From Bauldia sp. (lineage in GTDB: Bacteria; Pseudomonadota; Alphaproteobacteria; Rhizobiales; Kaistiaceae): DNA of 64,000 bases. The notes beneath the pieces are model-generated. The model was not told where the DNA came from. It did not search any database and saw nothing but the letters and a program-made list of their open reading frames with translations. The stretch lies in the NCBI GenBank assembly GCA_028284325.1, contig JANQRX010000004.1, positions 1-64,000 on the forward strand, given 5' to 3'. The translations under genes were made by a program, and so were the position numbers. This document shows, one piece after another, positions 10,681 to 19,999 of this stretch (positions are counted from its first letter, which is position 1; each line of letters begins with the position of its first letter).

Positions 10681-11277
10681 ATGAAACTCAATCTCGGATG
10701 CGGATTCAGTCAGAAGGAAGGCTGGGTCAACGTCGACAGTCAGCCGGACTGCAATCCGGATCAGATCTGGGACCTGGAGAAAACCCCGTGGCCGTGGGAA
10801 TCGAACTCGGTCGACGAGATCCTCATGAACCACGTTTTGGAGCACCTCGGCGCAGAAACGTCGGTTTACCTGGGGATTATCAGGGAAATGTACCGCGTGT
10901 GCCGGGATGGCGCGCAGATTACGATCGCCGTCCCCCACCCCCGGCACGACAACTTCATGACCGACCCGACCCATGTACGCCCGATCACGCCGGAGGGCCT
11001 GATGATGTTCTCGCAGGAGCAAAACCTTCGGGATGAACACGTTCCCAATACCCCGCTCGGCATCTATCTCGACGTCGACTTCAACGTGGACAAGGTTGAG
11101 GTCATGTGGGCCGAGCCGTGGCGATCAAGGATCACGACGCGGGCCAAGGAAAAGCAGGCCCTGGACGACGCTCTCATCCACAACAACATGATCGAGCAGT
11201 ACAAGATCTGGATGAGAGCGATCAAACCGAGCGCGACTCAAAAGAAGAAAATTGCCGGTGCCGGCCAGATCGGCTAG
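10681..11277 (+). CDS. Class I SAM-dependent methyltransferase
   Basis: Small AdoMet methyltransferase (198 aa) of the Methyltransf_11 type, substrate unknown. Motif I is at the extreme N terminus (MKLNLGCGFSQKEGWVNVDS). The motif with VDEILMNHVLEHL at about residues 43-55 is typical, followed by MYRVCRDGAQITIAVPHP. Such proteins often modify cell-surface sugars or lipids, but no partner genes are adjacent. No clear Shine-Dalgarno was seen. Confidence 0.8.
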   Translation: MKLNLGCGFSQKEGWVNVDSQPDCNPDQIWDLEKTPWPWESNSVDEILMNHVLEHLGAETSVYLGIIREMYRVCRDGAQITIAVPHPRHDNFMTDPTHVRPITPEGLMMFSQEQNLRDEHVPNTPLGIYLDVDFNVDKVEVMWAEPWRSRITTRAKEKQALDDALIHNNMIEQYKIWMRAIKPSATQKKKIAGAGQIG

Positions 11278-11321
11278 ATCGCCCGCTGACCTTGCGACGT
11301 TGACAAGTCTTGCGTCCGGAA

Positions 11322-11397
<76 letters not shown>

Positions 11398-11436
11398 GAC
11401 TGCCTGGAGCCCGATCCGGGGTTGTCATTCGCGTGG

Positions 11437-12138
11437 TCACTCGGACGTCAGTCGATGAAGCGTCGTCCTGATGATCCCCACGCCGGGCACCGGATGCTCT
11501 AGCAGAACCTTCGAATCCACCGGCCTCAGATCGAAAGGCGGCTCGGTGAGCACCACACCGCTCGGCGGTTCAAGGTGGAGGCGGGTGTTGGGGCCGGTTG
11601 TGCTGTCCTGGTTGGGAACGAAGTCGCCCGCCGGGTGCTCCTCGGTGAGAACGAGCCATCGATACGAGGTCTTGCGCAGATTGCGAAGAAAGAACCGGAT
11701 GTCGGCGTTGGACAGATGTTGAAGGACCTGGCGACACAGAGCGACATTTGCCGCCGGCAGAGGGTCGGAGGTGATGTCCAGCGCCCTGAAATCCACGTCG
11801 AGATCGGCGTACTTGCCGTTGTTGCGCTCAATCAGTGAAGGCGCCACGTCGCACGCAATGTAGCCGTCGAAAAGGCTGCGAATCCGCGAACCGACCCTGA
11901 AGTCGCCACATCCGAGATCGACCGCGGCAAGGCCCGGCTGATCACTGAATTCCGCGACCAGTGCCTGTACGTACGCCGCGGCCGCGGCGCCAACCGATCC
12001 CGGACCCGAAAAGAAGCCGTCATTTGCGACCGCGTCGCGCCCCCACAGACCGATCTTGTAGACTTGGTCGAAGCCTGCGGCATTGATCCGCCGTCGCTTG
12101 TCGCGTCCGCTTGGTTCTTTTGTTTTCGGTTTGCCCAC
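11437..12138 (-). CDS. Class I SAM-dependent methyltransferase
   Basis: 233-residue methyltransferase with a basic N terminus (MGKPKTKEPSGRDKRRR). Motif I is AAVDLGCGDFRVGSRIR at about residues 70-86, then YIACDVAPSLIERN and the post-motif ALCRQVLQHLSNADI. The fold is clear but the substrate is unknown. It converges on tRNA-Thr and appears monocistronic. Confidence 0.78.
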   Translation of the reverse strand: MGKPKTKEPSGRDKRRRINAAGFDQVYKIGLWGRDAVANDGFFSGPGSVGAAAAAYVQALVAEFSDQPGLAAVDLGCGDFRVGSRIRSLFDGYIACDVAPSLIERNNGKYADLDVDFRALDITSDPLPAANVALCRQVLQHLSNADIRFFLRNLRKTSYRWLVLTEEHPAGDFVPNQDSTTGPNTRLHLEPPSGVVLTEPPFDLRPVDSKVLLEHPVPGVGIIRTTLHRLTSE

Positions 12139-12332
12139 GCCCGGCTCCGGTGTGTCGGCGGGACACTAGACGCGGGCGAAACACCAAGCAACGTCGCCGA
12201 CCGCCGCACTACAAGCCCACGGCCTCATAGGCAGCCAGCCAGTCGTTCGCAAGAAAGGCTCGCGACGAGCCGCTCAAGCGGTCACATCAGGTGGCGACAG
12301 AGTATGTTGTGGATGCTGTTCAGAACCTCGTC

Positions 12333-12716
12333 CTAGGCCACCGCACCACCGCCGAAGGTATCGAGGCGGCCCCACAGTACGAACAGCGACAGCGCCAGCA
12401 GGACCAGATTGACCGGAAGCGTCCGGGCCAGTTCGTTGCGGCGAATGTGGTAGCCGATCGCCAGGACCTGAATGGCGGCGAAGCCCAACGCCGCCAGTGG
12501 CGTCAGCCACGGCAGGATCCCGGTCAGCATCGGCAGGATCATGCCGAGGGCGCCGGCGATCTCGAGCCAGCCGATCAGGCGCGTGCGACCCGGCAGATCG
12601 TCCATGCCCTTCATCATCTCGCCGATCCGCTCCATGGGCATGAAGGTCTTCATCACGCCGGCCATCCCGAAAGCGACGGCGAGGAGGATCTGCGCAATCC
12701 ACAGCCACGTGTTCAC
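12333..12716 (-). CDS. DoxX family membrane protein
   Basis: 127-residue integral membrane protein with four predicted helices and the DoxX-family N terminus (MNTWLWIAQILLAVAFGMAG) followed by MKTFMP and GWLEIAGALGMILPML. DoxX-like proteins are linked to redox balance in other bacteria; a specific role here is not shown. It lies divergent from a small hypothetical gene. Confidence 0.85.
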   Translation of the reverse strand: MNTWLWIAQILLAVAFGMAGVMKTFMPMERIGEMMKGMDDLPGRTRLIGWLEIAGALGMILPMLTGILPWLTPLAALGFAAIQVLAIGYHIRRNELARTLPVNLVLLALSLFVLWGRLDTFGGGAVA

Positions 12717-12873
12717 GGCGGTCTCCTTTTGGACTCGTTCAAGGGCCGGGAGGCAACCACGGTTGGCGGAGACGCCTCAAGCGGCATCGGGCGCACGGTT
12801 TCGTGAACGCGGCCGGTCGCGCTGATCCGCGGCGCACGACGCGCCGTAGACCCTTGAAAAGGGAGAAATCAGC

Positions 12874-13074
12874 ATGCTTACGGTCCCCCACGCCGCCCTC
12901 ACCCTGGCCGATCTTCTCGAGCGTCAGGCCCTGTTTCTAACCGATCTCAGACTTCGCGGTGCCGCGCGGGAAGCCGCCGACGAAGTTCGCCAGCTCCGGC
13001 TGCTCGCCGCGATCGAAGCGGCGGGGCAACCCCTTGCGAGGTGCGCTAATCCTTGGAACGGACCTCGAACGTGA
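12874..13074 (+). CDS. Small hypothetical protein, 66 aa
   Basis: Not recognised. It has a good Shine-Dalgarno (AAAAGGGAG) 7 nt before the ATG and encodes a Leu/Ala/Arg-rich helical peptide (MLTVPHAALTLADLLERQAL). The last 29 bp overlap the convergent dodecin gene. The ribosome-binding site is the main support. Confidence 0.4.
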   Translation: MLTVPHAALTLADLLERQALFLTDLRLRGAAREAADEVRQLRLLAAIEAAGQPLARCANPWNGPRT

Positions 13075-13255
13075 TCTTGCAGGTCACGCGGTACGCTTTG
13101 ATCTCACCGTCTTCGACCGTGGCGCTCTGGTCCTGAACCCAGACCGAGCGGATGCCCTTGACCGTCTTGGCGGCTTCGCTCACCGCGGCCTCGGTCGCGG
13201 CTTCCCACGATTTCGGGGACTCGCCCATGATTTCGATGATCTTGAGAACCGACAT
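13046..13255 (-). CDS. Dodecin family flavin-binding protein
   Basis: Small dodecameric flavin storage or sequestration protein. From the ATG at 13255 the 69 residues (MSVLKIIEIMGESPKSWEAA) match dodecin length and pattern, including GIRSVWVQDQSATVEDGEI and the final strand VTCKITFEVR. The Trp that stacks with flavin is in VWVQ. GGAG lies upstream. It shares strand with the downstream-starting aldo/keto reductase, 40 bp away. Confidence 0.92.
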   Translation of the reverse strand: MSVLKIIEIMGESPKSWEAATEAAVSEAAKTVKGIRSVWVQDQSATVEDGEIKAYRVTCKITFEVRSKD

Positions 13256-13295
13256 CAAACTTTCTCCGTTGTTGTTGGGCTTCGCCCCTGTTCCA

Positions 13296-14333
13296 TCATA
13301 GCGTGCGCGGGTAGCGACGGTGGATGTCCTCGATACCGTCCAGAACGTCATCGCCGAGGCGAAGCTTTGCCGCCGAAATGTCGGACCGTAGCTGATCCAT
13401 GCCGGTGGCACCGATGATGGCGCTGGTCATGAAGGGCTTGGTCAGGCAATAGGCCACCGCCATCTGGCAGACGTCGAGCCCGTGATCGGCGGCGAGCTTC
13501 ATGTAGGCGCGGATCGCAGGCTCGGTGAACTCGGTGTTGCGATTGCTGCCACCGAGCAAGGCGCCACGTGTGCCCTCAGGTAGTGCGCCGTCGAGGTACT
13601 TGCCCGACAACGCCCCGCCCGCTAGCGGCGAGTAAGCCAGCAAGCCCACGCCCTCATGATGCGCGAGCTCGGCCAGATCGGTGTCGTAATAGCGGCGGAG
13701 CAGATTGTACTCGTTCTGGATCGTGGCGACCCGCGGCCAGCCGCGCTCCTGCGACAGGCGCAGATACTGCATCGTGCCCCATGCGGATTCGTTCGACAGC
13801 CCGAGGTGCCGGATCTTGCCTTCGCGCTCGAGGTCGCCGATCGCCTGCAGGACCTCCTCCAACTGCGGAACGACCGCATCGCGATCCTGTCTTGACGGGT
13901 CGTAGCTCCAGTGGTTCTCGAAATGGTAGCTGCCACGGGCCGGCCAGTGGATCTGATAGAGATCGACATAGTCCGTCCTGAGCCGCCGCAGACTTCCCTC
14001 CAGCGCTTCGCGCACGCTCTCGCCGCTCGGCGGGCGGCCGCCGCGGATCCAGCGATTGCCGCCGCCGGCGACCTTCGTCGCCAGGACCACGTCACCACGG
14101 CGGCCCGTTTTCGCCAACCACGTGCCGATGATCTCCTCGGTCTTCCCGTAGGTCTCGGCCCCGGGCGGGATCGCGTAGAGTTCGGCGGTGTCGATGAAAT
14201 TGACGCCTTGGGCCAGCGCATAGTCGAGCTGCTCGTGGCCTTCGGCCTCGCTGTTCTGGACGCCCCAGGTCATGGTGCCAAGGCAGATCTCGGAGACCAT
14301 GACTCCGGTTCGCCCCAATTCGCGATGTTGCAC
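13296..14333 (-). CDS. NADP(H)-dependent aldo/keto reductase (Tas-like)
   Basis: TIM-barrel reductase of the AKR superfamily, 345 aa. It starts MQHRELGRTGVMVSEICLGT. Catalytic tetrad positions are visible: Asp and Tyr in FIDTAELYAIP, Lys in VVLATKVAGG, and His in DLYQIHWP. The long form with GSYHFENHWSYDPSRQDRDA resembles E. coli Tas. Substrate unknown. Divergent from the ABC exporter genes. Confidence 0.92.
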   Translation of the reverse strand: MQHRELGRTGVMVSEICLGTMTWGVQNSEAEGHEQLDYALAQGVNFIDTAELYAIPPGAETYGKTEEIIGTWLAKTGRRGDVVLATKVAGGGNRWIRGGRPPSGESVREALEGSLRRLRTDYVDLYQIHWPARGSYHFENHWSYDPSRQDRDAVVPQLEEVLQAIGDLEREGKIRHLGLSNESAWGTMQYLRLSQERGWPRVATIQNEYNLLRRYYDTDLAELAHHEGVGLLAYSPLAGGALSGKYLDGALPEGTRGALLGGSNRNTEFTEPAIRAYMKLAADHGLDVCQMAVAYCLTKPFMTSAIIGATGMDQLRSDISAAKLRLGDDVLDGIEDIHRRYPRTL

Positions 14334-14493
14334 GTTGTTCTCCGTCGGCAGGACGCCACCTGTCGTCGCTTGAGGCAGGAGGTCGATGATTGGCAGGAGG
14401 GTGGCGGGATGAAGGATGAGACACTACGTGTTCCGTCTCCGGCATTCCAGCTTTCATGCTACATCGGGCGCCCCAACCAACGAGCTACCAGTT

Positions 14494-15426
14494 ATGGCCG
14501 ACGAACCGCTGATTAGCGTCGCCAATCTTTCGAAGACCTATGATGACGGCTTCGAGGCGCTGAAGAACATCAACCTCGGCGTTCGCAACGGCGAAATCCT
14601 TGCGTTGCTTGGCCCCAACGGGGCGGGAAAGACGACGCTCATCAGCATCATCTGCGGCCTCGTCAACCCGACGGAGGGATCGGTCACGGTGGGCGGCTAC
14701 GACATCATCGCCGACTATCGCCAGACGCGATCGATGATCGGTCTGGTGCCGCAGGAACTGGCGACCGACGCCTTCGAATCGGTCTGGGCCACGGTGTCTT
14801 TCAGCCGCGGCCTGTTCGGCAAGGGGCCGAAACCGACCTTGATCGAGTCTCTCCTCAAGGATCTCAGCCTCTGGGACAAGAAGGACAACCAGATCATGGC
14901 GCTTTCGGGCGGCATGAAGCGGCGCGTGATGATCGCCAAGGCGTTGTCGCACGAACCCACCATTCTCTTTCTCGACGAGCCGACCGCCGGCGTCGATGTC
15001 GAGCTTCGCAAGGACATGTGGGCGCTGATTCGCCGCCTTCGCGACACCGGCGTCACCGTCATCCTGACCACCCACTACATCCAGGAAGCCGAGGAGATGG
15101 CCGACCGGGTGGGCGTGATCAACAACGGTGAACTGATCCTGGTGGAGGACAAGACCGAGCTGATGCGCAAGATGGGCAGCAAGCGCTTGACGCTCGACCT
15201 GCAGCAGCCGCTGCAGGAGGTCCCGCCGGCGCTCGCTTCCTACGACCTGGAACTCGCCAACGGCGGCAGCCAGATCGTCTACACCTACGACACCCGCGGG
15301 GAGCGGACCGGCATCACCGGCCTGCTCGCCGCGCTCAACGATGCCGATATCCGGTTTCGCGACCTCAGCACGACCCAGAGTTCGCTGGAGGAGATCTTCG
15401 TCAACCTCGTGCGGGGGGCCTCATGA
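14494..15426 (+). CDS. ABC-2 type exporter, ATP-binding subunit
   Basis: ATPase partner of the next gene. From the ATG at 14494 ([20 protein letters not shown]) it is 310 aa with Walker [10 protein letters not shown], signature LSGGMKRR, Walker [13 protein letters not shown] and switch His in [14 protein letters not shown]. The C-terminal extension (about residues 225-310) is usual for YadG/drug or polysaccharide exporters. The stop overlaps the permease start as ATGA. Transported substrate cannot be deduced. Confidence 0.92.
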   Translation: MADEPLISVANLSKTYDDGFEALKNINLGVRNGEILALLGPNGAGKTTLISIICGLVNPTEGSVTVGGYDIIADYRQTRSMIGLVPQELATDAFESVWATVSFSRGLFGKGPKPTLIESLLKDLSLWDKKDNQIMALSGGMKRRVMIAKALSHEPTILFLDEPTAGVDVELRKDMWALIRRLRDTGVTVILTTHYIQEAEEMADRVGVINNGELILVEDKTELMRKMGSKRLTLDLQQPLQEVPPALASYDLELANGGSQIVYTYDTRGERTGITGLLAALNDADIRFRDLSTTQSSLEEIFVNLVRGAS

Positions 15427-16184
15427 ACATCCACGCCGTCTGGGCCATCTACCGCTTCGAGATGGCCCGCACCGTGCGCACCCTGATGCAGAGCATCGTC
15501 TCGCCGGTGATCTCGACATCGCTCTATTTCGTCGTCTTCGGCGCCGCGATCGGCTCGCGGATCACCGAGGTCGAGGGCGTCGCCTACGGCGCGTTCATCG
15601 TGCCGGGCCTGATCATGCTGTCGCTCCTGACCCAGAGCATCTCCAACGCTTCCTTCGGCATCTATTTCCCCAAGTTCGTCGGTACGATTTACGAGCTTCT
15701 CTCCGCGCCCGTGTCGCCGCTCGAAATCGTCATCGGCTATGTCGGCGCGGCCGCCACCAAATCGATCATCCTCGGCCTGATCATCCTCGCCACCGCGACG
15801 TTGTTTGTGCCACTGCAGGTGGCGCATCCGGTGTGGATGCTTGTGTTCCTGGTCCTGACGGCGACGACCTTCGCCCTGTTCGGCTTCCTGATCGGCATCT
15901 GGGCCGACAGTTTCGAGCGGCTTCAGATCATCCCCCTTCTGATCATCACCCCGCTGGTGTTCCTGGGCGGCAGTTTCTACTCGATCAGCATGCTGCCGCC
16001 GGTGTGGCAGACGGTGACGCTCTTCAATCCGGTGGTCTACCTGGTCAGCGGATTCAGGTGGAGCTTCTACGAGATCGCCGATGTCGGCGTCGGCGTCAGC
16101 CTCGGCATGATCACCGTGTTCCTGGCGCTATGCATCGGGACGGCGTGGTGGATCTTCTCGACCGGCTACAAGATCAAGAAGTAG
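15423..16184 (+). CDS. ABC-2 type exporter, permease subunit
   Basis: Inner-membrane permease of the ABC2_membrane family, 253 aa with about six transmembrane helices. The start is [20 protein letters not shown]; conserved ABC-2 sequence [19 protein letters not shown] lies at about residues 82-100, and [23 protein letters not shown] near the C terminus. Translationally coupled to the ATPase gene. It resembles YadH and is probably a lipid, polysaccharide or drug exporter. Confidence 0.92.
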   Translation: MNIHAVWAIYRFEMARTVRTLMQSIVSPVISTSLYFVVFGAAIGSRITEVEGVAYGAFIVPGLIMLSLLTQSISNASFGIYFPKFVGTIYELLSAPVSPLEIVIGYVGAAATKSIILGLIILATATLFVPLQVAHPVWMLVFLVLTATTFALFGFLIGIWADSFERLQIIPLLIITPLVFLGGSFYSISMLPPVWQTVTLFNPVVYLVSGFRWSFYEIADVGVGVSLGMITVFLALCIGTAWWIFSTGYKIKK

Positions 16185-16191
16185 GCGCCCC

Positions 16192-17076
16192 TCACCCGTA
16201 CCAGGGCAGCGGCTGGAGGTCGGGCGCGAGGCACAGAACGTCCGTCTCCTCGTCGTCGAACGTGTAGTCGTCGAGCCGGCCCGGCTTGGTCCGGTCCGCG
16301 AAGCGATGGAGACTGAATCCCCGGGCCTTCATGCCGTCCAGCATCCCGGCGAAGGCCGCGCGATGGGGTTCGCGGCTGTAGCCGCCGCTCTTTTCGATCA
16401 TCGCAGCCGCCAGCCGTCCGCTGGATATGAGGTCCTTGGCGCCGGCCAACACGGCAAGTTCATTGCCCTCGACGTCGACCTTCAGAAAGACACGGGCGCT
16501 TTTCTGTTCCTCGCGCTCGGCAAGCAGCAGATCGACGGTTGTGGTCGCGACCGAATACCCGGACACCGGCAGCATACCGTCCGGCGGCAGATCGGGCAGG
16601 ACGGCGTCTTTGACCACATTCCCCATCGTCCCTCGTCCACCGATCAGCGGTATCGTCCCGGGCTGGTCGCTCACAGCCGCGGCCACCACCTCAACGGCGT
16701 CGCCAAGGCCGTTGATCTGAACCGACTTCACCAGGCGGAGGACATTGAACGGATCGGCCTCAACAGCGATGACCCGACGTTGACCGGCAAATCGGCTCGC
16801 GACCGTGAGCGCAAACGAACCCCAGTGGGCGCCGACATCAACGAACAGGTCGCCGGGCGCGACGTGCGCGTCGAAGAACCGCCGCGTCTGGGCCTCGAAA
16901 CCGCCGTCAAACGCCTCGCCGGTGACCAGCGCCTGCAGGCCCATGTCCGTGTCGTGGAGCGCCTTGGGAAACGGTATGACGAACCGCGGCCTCCCGGCAT
17001 CGTCGGTGAACGCCGACGGCAGAAGGTAGTCACCGTCGGGAGCCTGCGGGAACGTGGTCTTGGGCGCTTCCGTCAT
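16192..17076 (-). CDS. FkbM family methyltransferase
   Basis: AdoMet-dependent methyltransferase of the FkbM family, 294 aa from the ATG at 17076 (MTEAPKTTFPQAPDGDYLLP) with GAGG just upstream. Motif I is LFVDVGAHWGSFALTVASRF at about residues 93-112, then VIAVEADPFNVLRL. The family hallmark FLKVDVEGNELAVLAGAK follows at about residues 205-222. Substrate unknown, often surface glycans. Convergent with the ABC permease gene, 7 bp apart. Confidence 0.87.
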   Translation of the reverse strand: MTEAPKTTFPQAPDGDYLLPSAFTDDAGRPRFVIPFPKALHDTDMGLQALVTGEAFDGGFEAQTRRFFDAHVAPGDLFVDVGAHWGSFALTVASRFAGQRRVIAVEADPFNVLRLVKSVQINGLGDAVEVVAAAVSDQPGTIPLIGGRGTMGNVVKDAVLPDLPPDGMLPVSGYSVATTTVDLLLAEREEQKSARVFLKVDVEGNELAVLAGAKDLISSGRLAAAMIEKSGGYSREPHRAAFAGMLDGMKARGFSLHRFADRTKPGRLDDYTFDDEETDVLCLAPDLQPLPWYG

Positions 17077-17237
17077 GTCGCCTCGTCGCGGCATCGTGAC
17101 CCGGAACCGGGCGCGACCGTTACTAGCGCAATCGGCGGCCGCCGCAACGTGAAACCGCGATCTGCTTCGGAGAAACGCGTTGGCCACCGCCGAGCGCCGT
17201 GTTAGGGCCGGTCGCGAGAGACGGGGGGACGGACGAC

Positions 17238-18017
17238 ATGCCCGACCGGGACACCGGCGCGCCCATCGCCTTCATTGCCAGCGAGGTTGACGAAGCCCGG
17301 GACGCGTTGCGCGACCTGACGGCACGGTACGGCAATGTCGAGCCCGAGGCCGCCTCGGTCATCGTGGCCCTCGGCGGCGACGGCTTCATGCTGCAGACGC
17401 TCCACGCCTTCATGAACACGAACAAGCCGATCTACGGCATGAACCGTGGGTCGGTGGGGTTCCTCCTGAACGAGTACCGTCTCGACGGGTTGCGGGAACG
17501 GATCGCCGAAGGCGTTCAAACCGCGATCCATCCACTGGCCATGACCGCGCGCGACACCGCCGGCGAACGCCGCGAAAGTTTCGCCATCAACGAGGTGTCC
17601 CTGCTGCGCCAGTCCTACCAGGCCGCGAAACTGCGGATCAGCATCGACGGCCGCGTCCGCCTCGACGAGCTGATCTGCGACGGCCTGCTGGTAGCGACGC
17701 CGGCCGGCAGCACCGCCTACAACCTCTCCGCCCACGGGCCGATCCTGCCGATCTACGCGCCGCTCCTTGCGCTGACGCCGATCAGCGCCTTCCGGCCGCG
17801 CACGTGGCGCGGGGCGCTGTTGCCGGATCAGGTGAGCGTGCAGATCGACGTGCTGGAAGCCGACAAGCGCCCGGTCAATGCGGTGGCCGACAACGTCGAG
17901 TTCAAGTCGGTGGAATCCGTCACCGTTGCCCAGCAGCGGAATGCGGAGAGCCTGATCCTGTTCGACCCCGACCATTCGTGGGACGAACGGATCCTGACCG
18001 AACAGTTCCGCTACTGA
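17238..18017 (+). CDS. nadK: NAD kinase
   Basis: Phosphorylates NAD to NADP. From the ATG at 17238 ([20 protein letters not shown]) it is 259 aa, preceded by GGGGGGAC. Family motifs: [14 protein letters not shown] (GGDG nucleotide site, about residues 46-59), [10 protein letters not shown] and [16 protein letters not shown], with ADNVEF near the C terminus. The stop abuts the stop of the convergent DUF2336 gene with no gap. Confidence 0.95.
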   Translation: MPDRDTGAPIAFIASEVDEARDALRDLTARYGNVEPEAASVIVALGGDGFMLQTLHAFMNTNKPIYGMNRGSVGFLLNEYRLDGLRERIAEGVQTAIHPLAMTARDTAGERRESFAINEVSLLRQSYQAAKLRISIDGRVRLDELICDGLLVATPAGSTAYNLSAHGPILPIYAPLLALTPISAFRPRTWRGALLPDQVSVQIDVLEADKRPVNAVADNVEFKSVESVTVAQQRNAESLILFDPDHSWDERILTEQFRY

Positions 18018-19235
18018 TTACGCGGCGGCAGCCCGCCGGGGTGCCCGTGCTCCCGCAAGGCCGACCCTGCCCGGCAGGGCCTGGTGCCGCGACGGCCGCG
18101 GCGGCGGCGTCGACAGGGCGAAGTCGCGCGCCGCGTCCCGCGCCTGATCGGCGGCAAAGCGGCGGAGCACGGCGGCCATGTCCGACATCTCGCCGCCGGA
18201 CTTGCCGGCGTAGCGCTGCATGACGGCGTCGATGATCTGCATGGTGGTGCTGTAACGATCAACGGCCTCGCCGCGTCCCTTGGCGCCGGCCCAGGCATCG
18301 ATTGCCAGCGCGAAGGCCTCGAACGCCGATTCCGGCAGGCCGGCCTTGAGGTAGACGGCGCGGAACGGCCCCTGCCGCCCGGATCGCACCAGCCCGGACA
18401 CGCGTTGAAGCGGCGTCCTGGACAGGACGGCGAGAGCGTGTTCGAAGAATCTGACCTCGCCCGAGCAGACGGCGCGCAGCAGCAACTCGGTGGTCAGCTG
18501 CCCGCTGGTGCGCATGTGCTCGACCAGCATCGGCACGGCGTTCGGGCGCGCACCGGCCGCGATGGCGACGGTGGCGCGATCGCTGGCTTCGCGCACGATG
18601 CGTTTGGCGCGATCGGCGGGCACAAAGCCCTTCTGGACCAGAACACCGCCGAGCGTATCGGCCAATTTGCGGACCAGCATCTGATGGACGCTGGCCGGAA
18701 GGTCGGCGCGCGCCAGTAGCGCGTCGCGGATCGCAGGGTCGTCGCCGAAGCGATCGCCGATCCGCGCGAGCGCACCGGCGGTCTGGGCGGCCGTCGGGTT
18801 GTGCAGCAGGCGATGGCAGGCCGCCCGCGAACCGACCTCGGCGAGCGCGGCAGCGACGAGGCCGGACACCGCCGGGCGCGCGGCGATGGCGAGTTGGAAA
18901 TCGGCGTCGGCCATGGCGACGATGTCGACAAGCTCGGCATCGACCAACACGGGCGAGCGCGCGAGCGCGATCCGGGCAATCGGCGCCTGGTCGCCGACCA
19001 GCGTCAGGATGATGTGGCGCGGGGCCTGGGGGCTAGCGGCAAGCGCATCGCACAGGGCAAGTCGCACGTCGGGCACGGGGTCGTCGAGCAGCAGCGTCAT
19101 GGCGGCTTCCATGCCGTTGCGCGTCTCCGCGTCCAACTCCGAATAGAGATAGGCGCGCGCAAGGGCGCCGGCCGCCTCAGCCCGGCGGGCCGGAGGGGCC
19201 GTTCCGACCCAATCGAAAAACTGCCGAACGATCAT
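18018..19235 (-). CDS. DUF2336 domain-containing protein
   Basis: Alphaproteobacterial protein of the DUF2336 family, HEAT-repeat-like helical proteins of unknown function. From the ATG at 19235 (MIVRQFFDWVGTAPPARRAE) it is 405 aa; an upstream ATG at 19259 is also open. Repeating helical units rich in Ala and Leu (DDPVPDVRLALCDALAAS, DQAPIARIALARSPVL) support the assignment. The C-terminal 40 residues are Arg/Pro/Ala-rich and low-complexity. Confidence 0.82.
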   Translation of the reverse strand: MIVRQFFDWVGTAPPARRAEAAGALARAYLYSELDAETRNGMEAAMTLLLDDPVPDVRLALCDALAASPQAPRHIILTLVGDQAPIARIALARSPVLVDAELVDIVAMADADFQLAIAARPAVSGLVAAALAEVGSRAACHRLLHNPTAAQTAGALARIGDRFGDDPAIRDALLARADLPASVHQMLVRKLADTLGGVLVQKGFVPADRAKRIVREASDRATVAIAAGARPNAVPMLVEHMRTSGQLTTELLLRAVCSGEVRFFEHALAVLSRTPLQRVSGLVRSGRQGPFRAVYLKAGLPESAFEAFALAIDAWAGAKGRGEAVDRYSTTMQIIDAVMQRYAGKSGGEMSDMAAVLRRFAADQARDAARDFALSTPPPRPSRHQALPGRVGLAGARAPRRAAAA

Positions 19236-19314
19236 CGACCACCCACGCATGCCACGCACGCGACGATGATGACCGCAAAGTGCTTAACGATTGGTTCACC
19301 ATGAGAACCGGCCG

Positions 19315-19893
19315 TCAGCCTGGGTTTTCAGGGCTCCAGTTGGTGGTCAGCGCGTCGATGTCGGGCCGCGCGCGTTCGCTCGGCGGCATCCTCGGCGTAC
19401 CGACGTGGATCAGCGCCACGATCTTCTCGCCGTCGCGCGCGCCGAGCAGTCGGGCCGCGTCGGCATCCTCGGCCACCCAACCGGTGAGCCACTGGGCCGC
19501 GTAGCCCAGCGCGTGCGCCGCCACCACCAGGTTCATCGCCACGGCGCCCGCCGAGATGAACTGCTCCCACTCCGGAATCTTGGGATGCGCCGCCGTCCGG
19601 CTGATGACCGCGATCGACAGCGGACAGGTGCGGTAGCGCGTCACGATCTCCTCGCGCTTGGCTTCGTCGTCGGGCCGTTTCTTCAGGTGCAACGCGCCGA
19701 TGGCGTCCGCAAAGGCGCCCCGGTTCTCCCCCGTCACGAGGACGAAGCGCCACGGAGCGAGTTTTCCGTGATCGGGGACGCGGGTGCCGATGGTCAGGAG
19801 GTCGCGCAACGCCTCGCCATCGGGACCGGGATCGCTGAGAAAGGCAGCGGGGATCGAACGGCGAGTCTTGAGCAAGGTCAGGGTGTCGGGCAT
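19315..19893 (-). CDS. Nitroreductase family protein (YdjA-like)
   Basis: FMN-dependent NAD(P)H oxidoreductase of the minimal nitroreductase type, about 192 aa. The start chosen is the ATG at 19893 (MPDTLTLLKTRRSIPAAFLS); a GTG 9 bp upstream is open too. FMN-contact features are TRRSIP, PDHGKLAPWRFVLVT and AMNLVVAAHALGYAAQWLTG. The substrate is unknown; related enzymes reduce nitroaromatics in vitro. Confidence 0.9.
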   Translation of the reverse strand: MPDTLTLLKTRRSIPAAFLSDPGPDGEALRDLLTIGTRVPDHGKLAPWRFVLVTGENRGAFADAIGALHLKKRPDDEAKREEIVTRYRTCPLSIAVISRTAAHPKIPEWEQFISAGAVAMNLVVAAHALGYAAQWLTGWVAEDADAARLLGARDGEKIVALIHVGTPRMPPSERARPDIDALTTNWSPENPG

Positions 19894-19999
19894 AGGAGGC
19901 ACTCTGGTAGCGGTCGTCCGACGACGCGAGTAGCGGGTCGCCGGCCTGGCCGCAAGTTGGCGTCACGAATCGGCCAAGATCGGCCGGCACAGCGGGTCC

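Noticed and set aside
10144-11040. 298-codon minus-strand open frame over the porin upstream region and the methyltransferase
   Set aside because: Antisense to the methyltransferase with its AdoMet motif; no family features in the translation.
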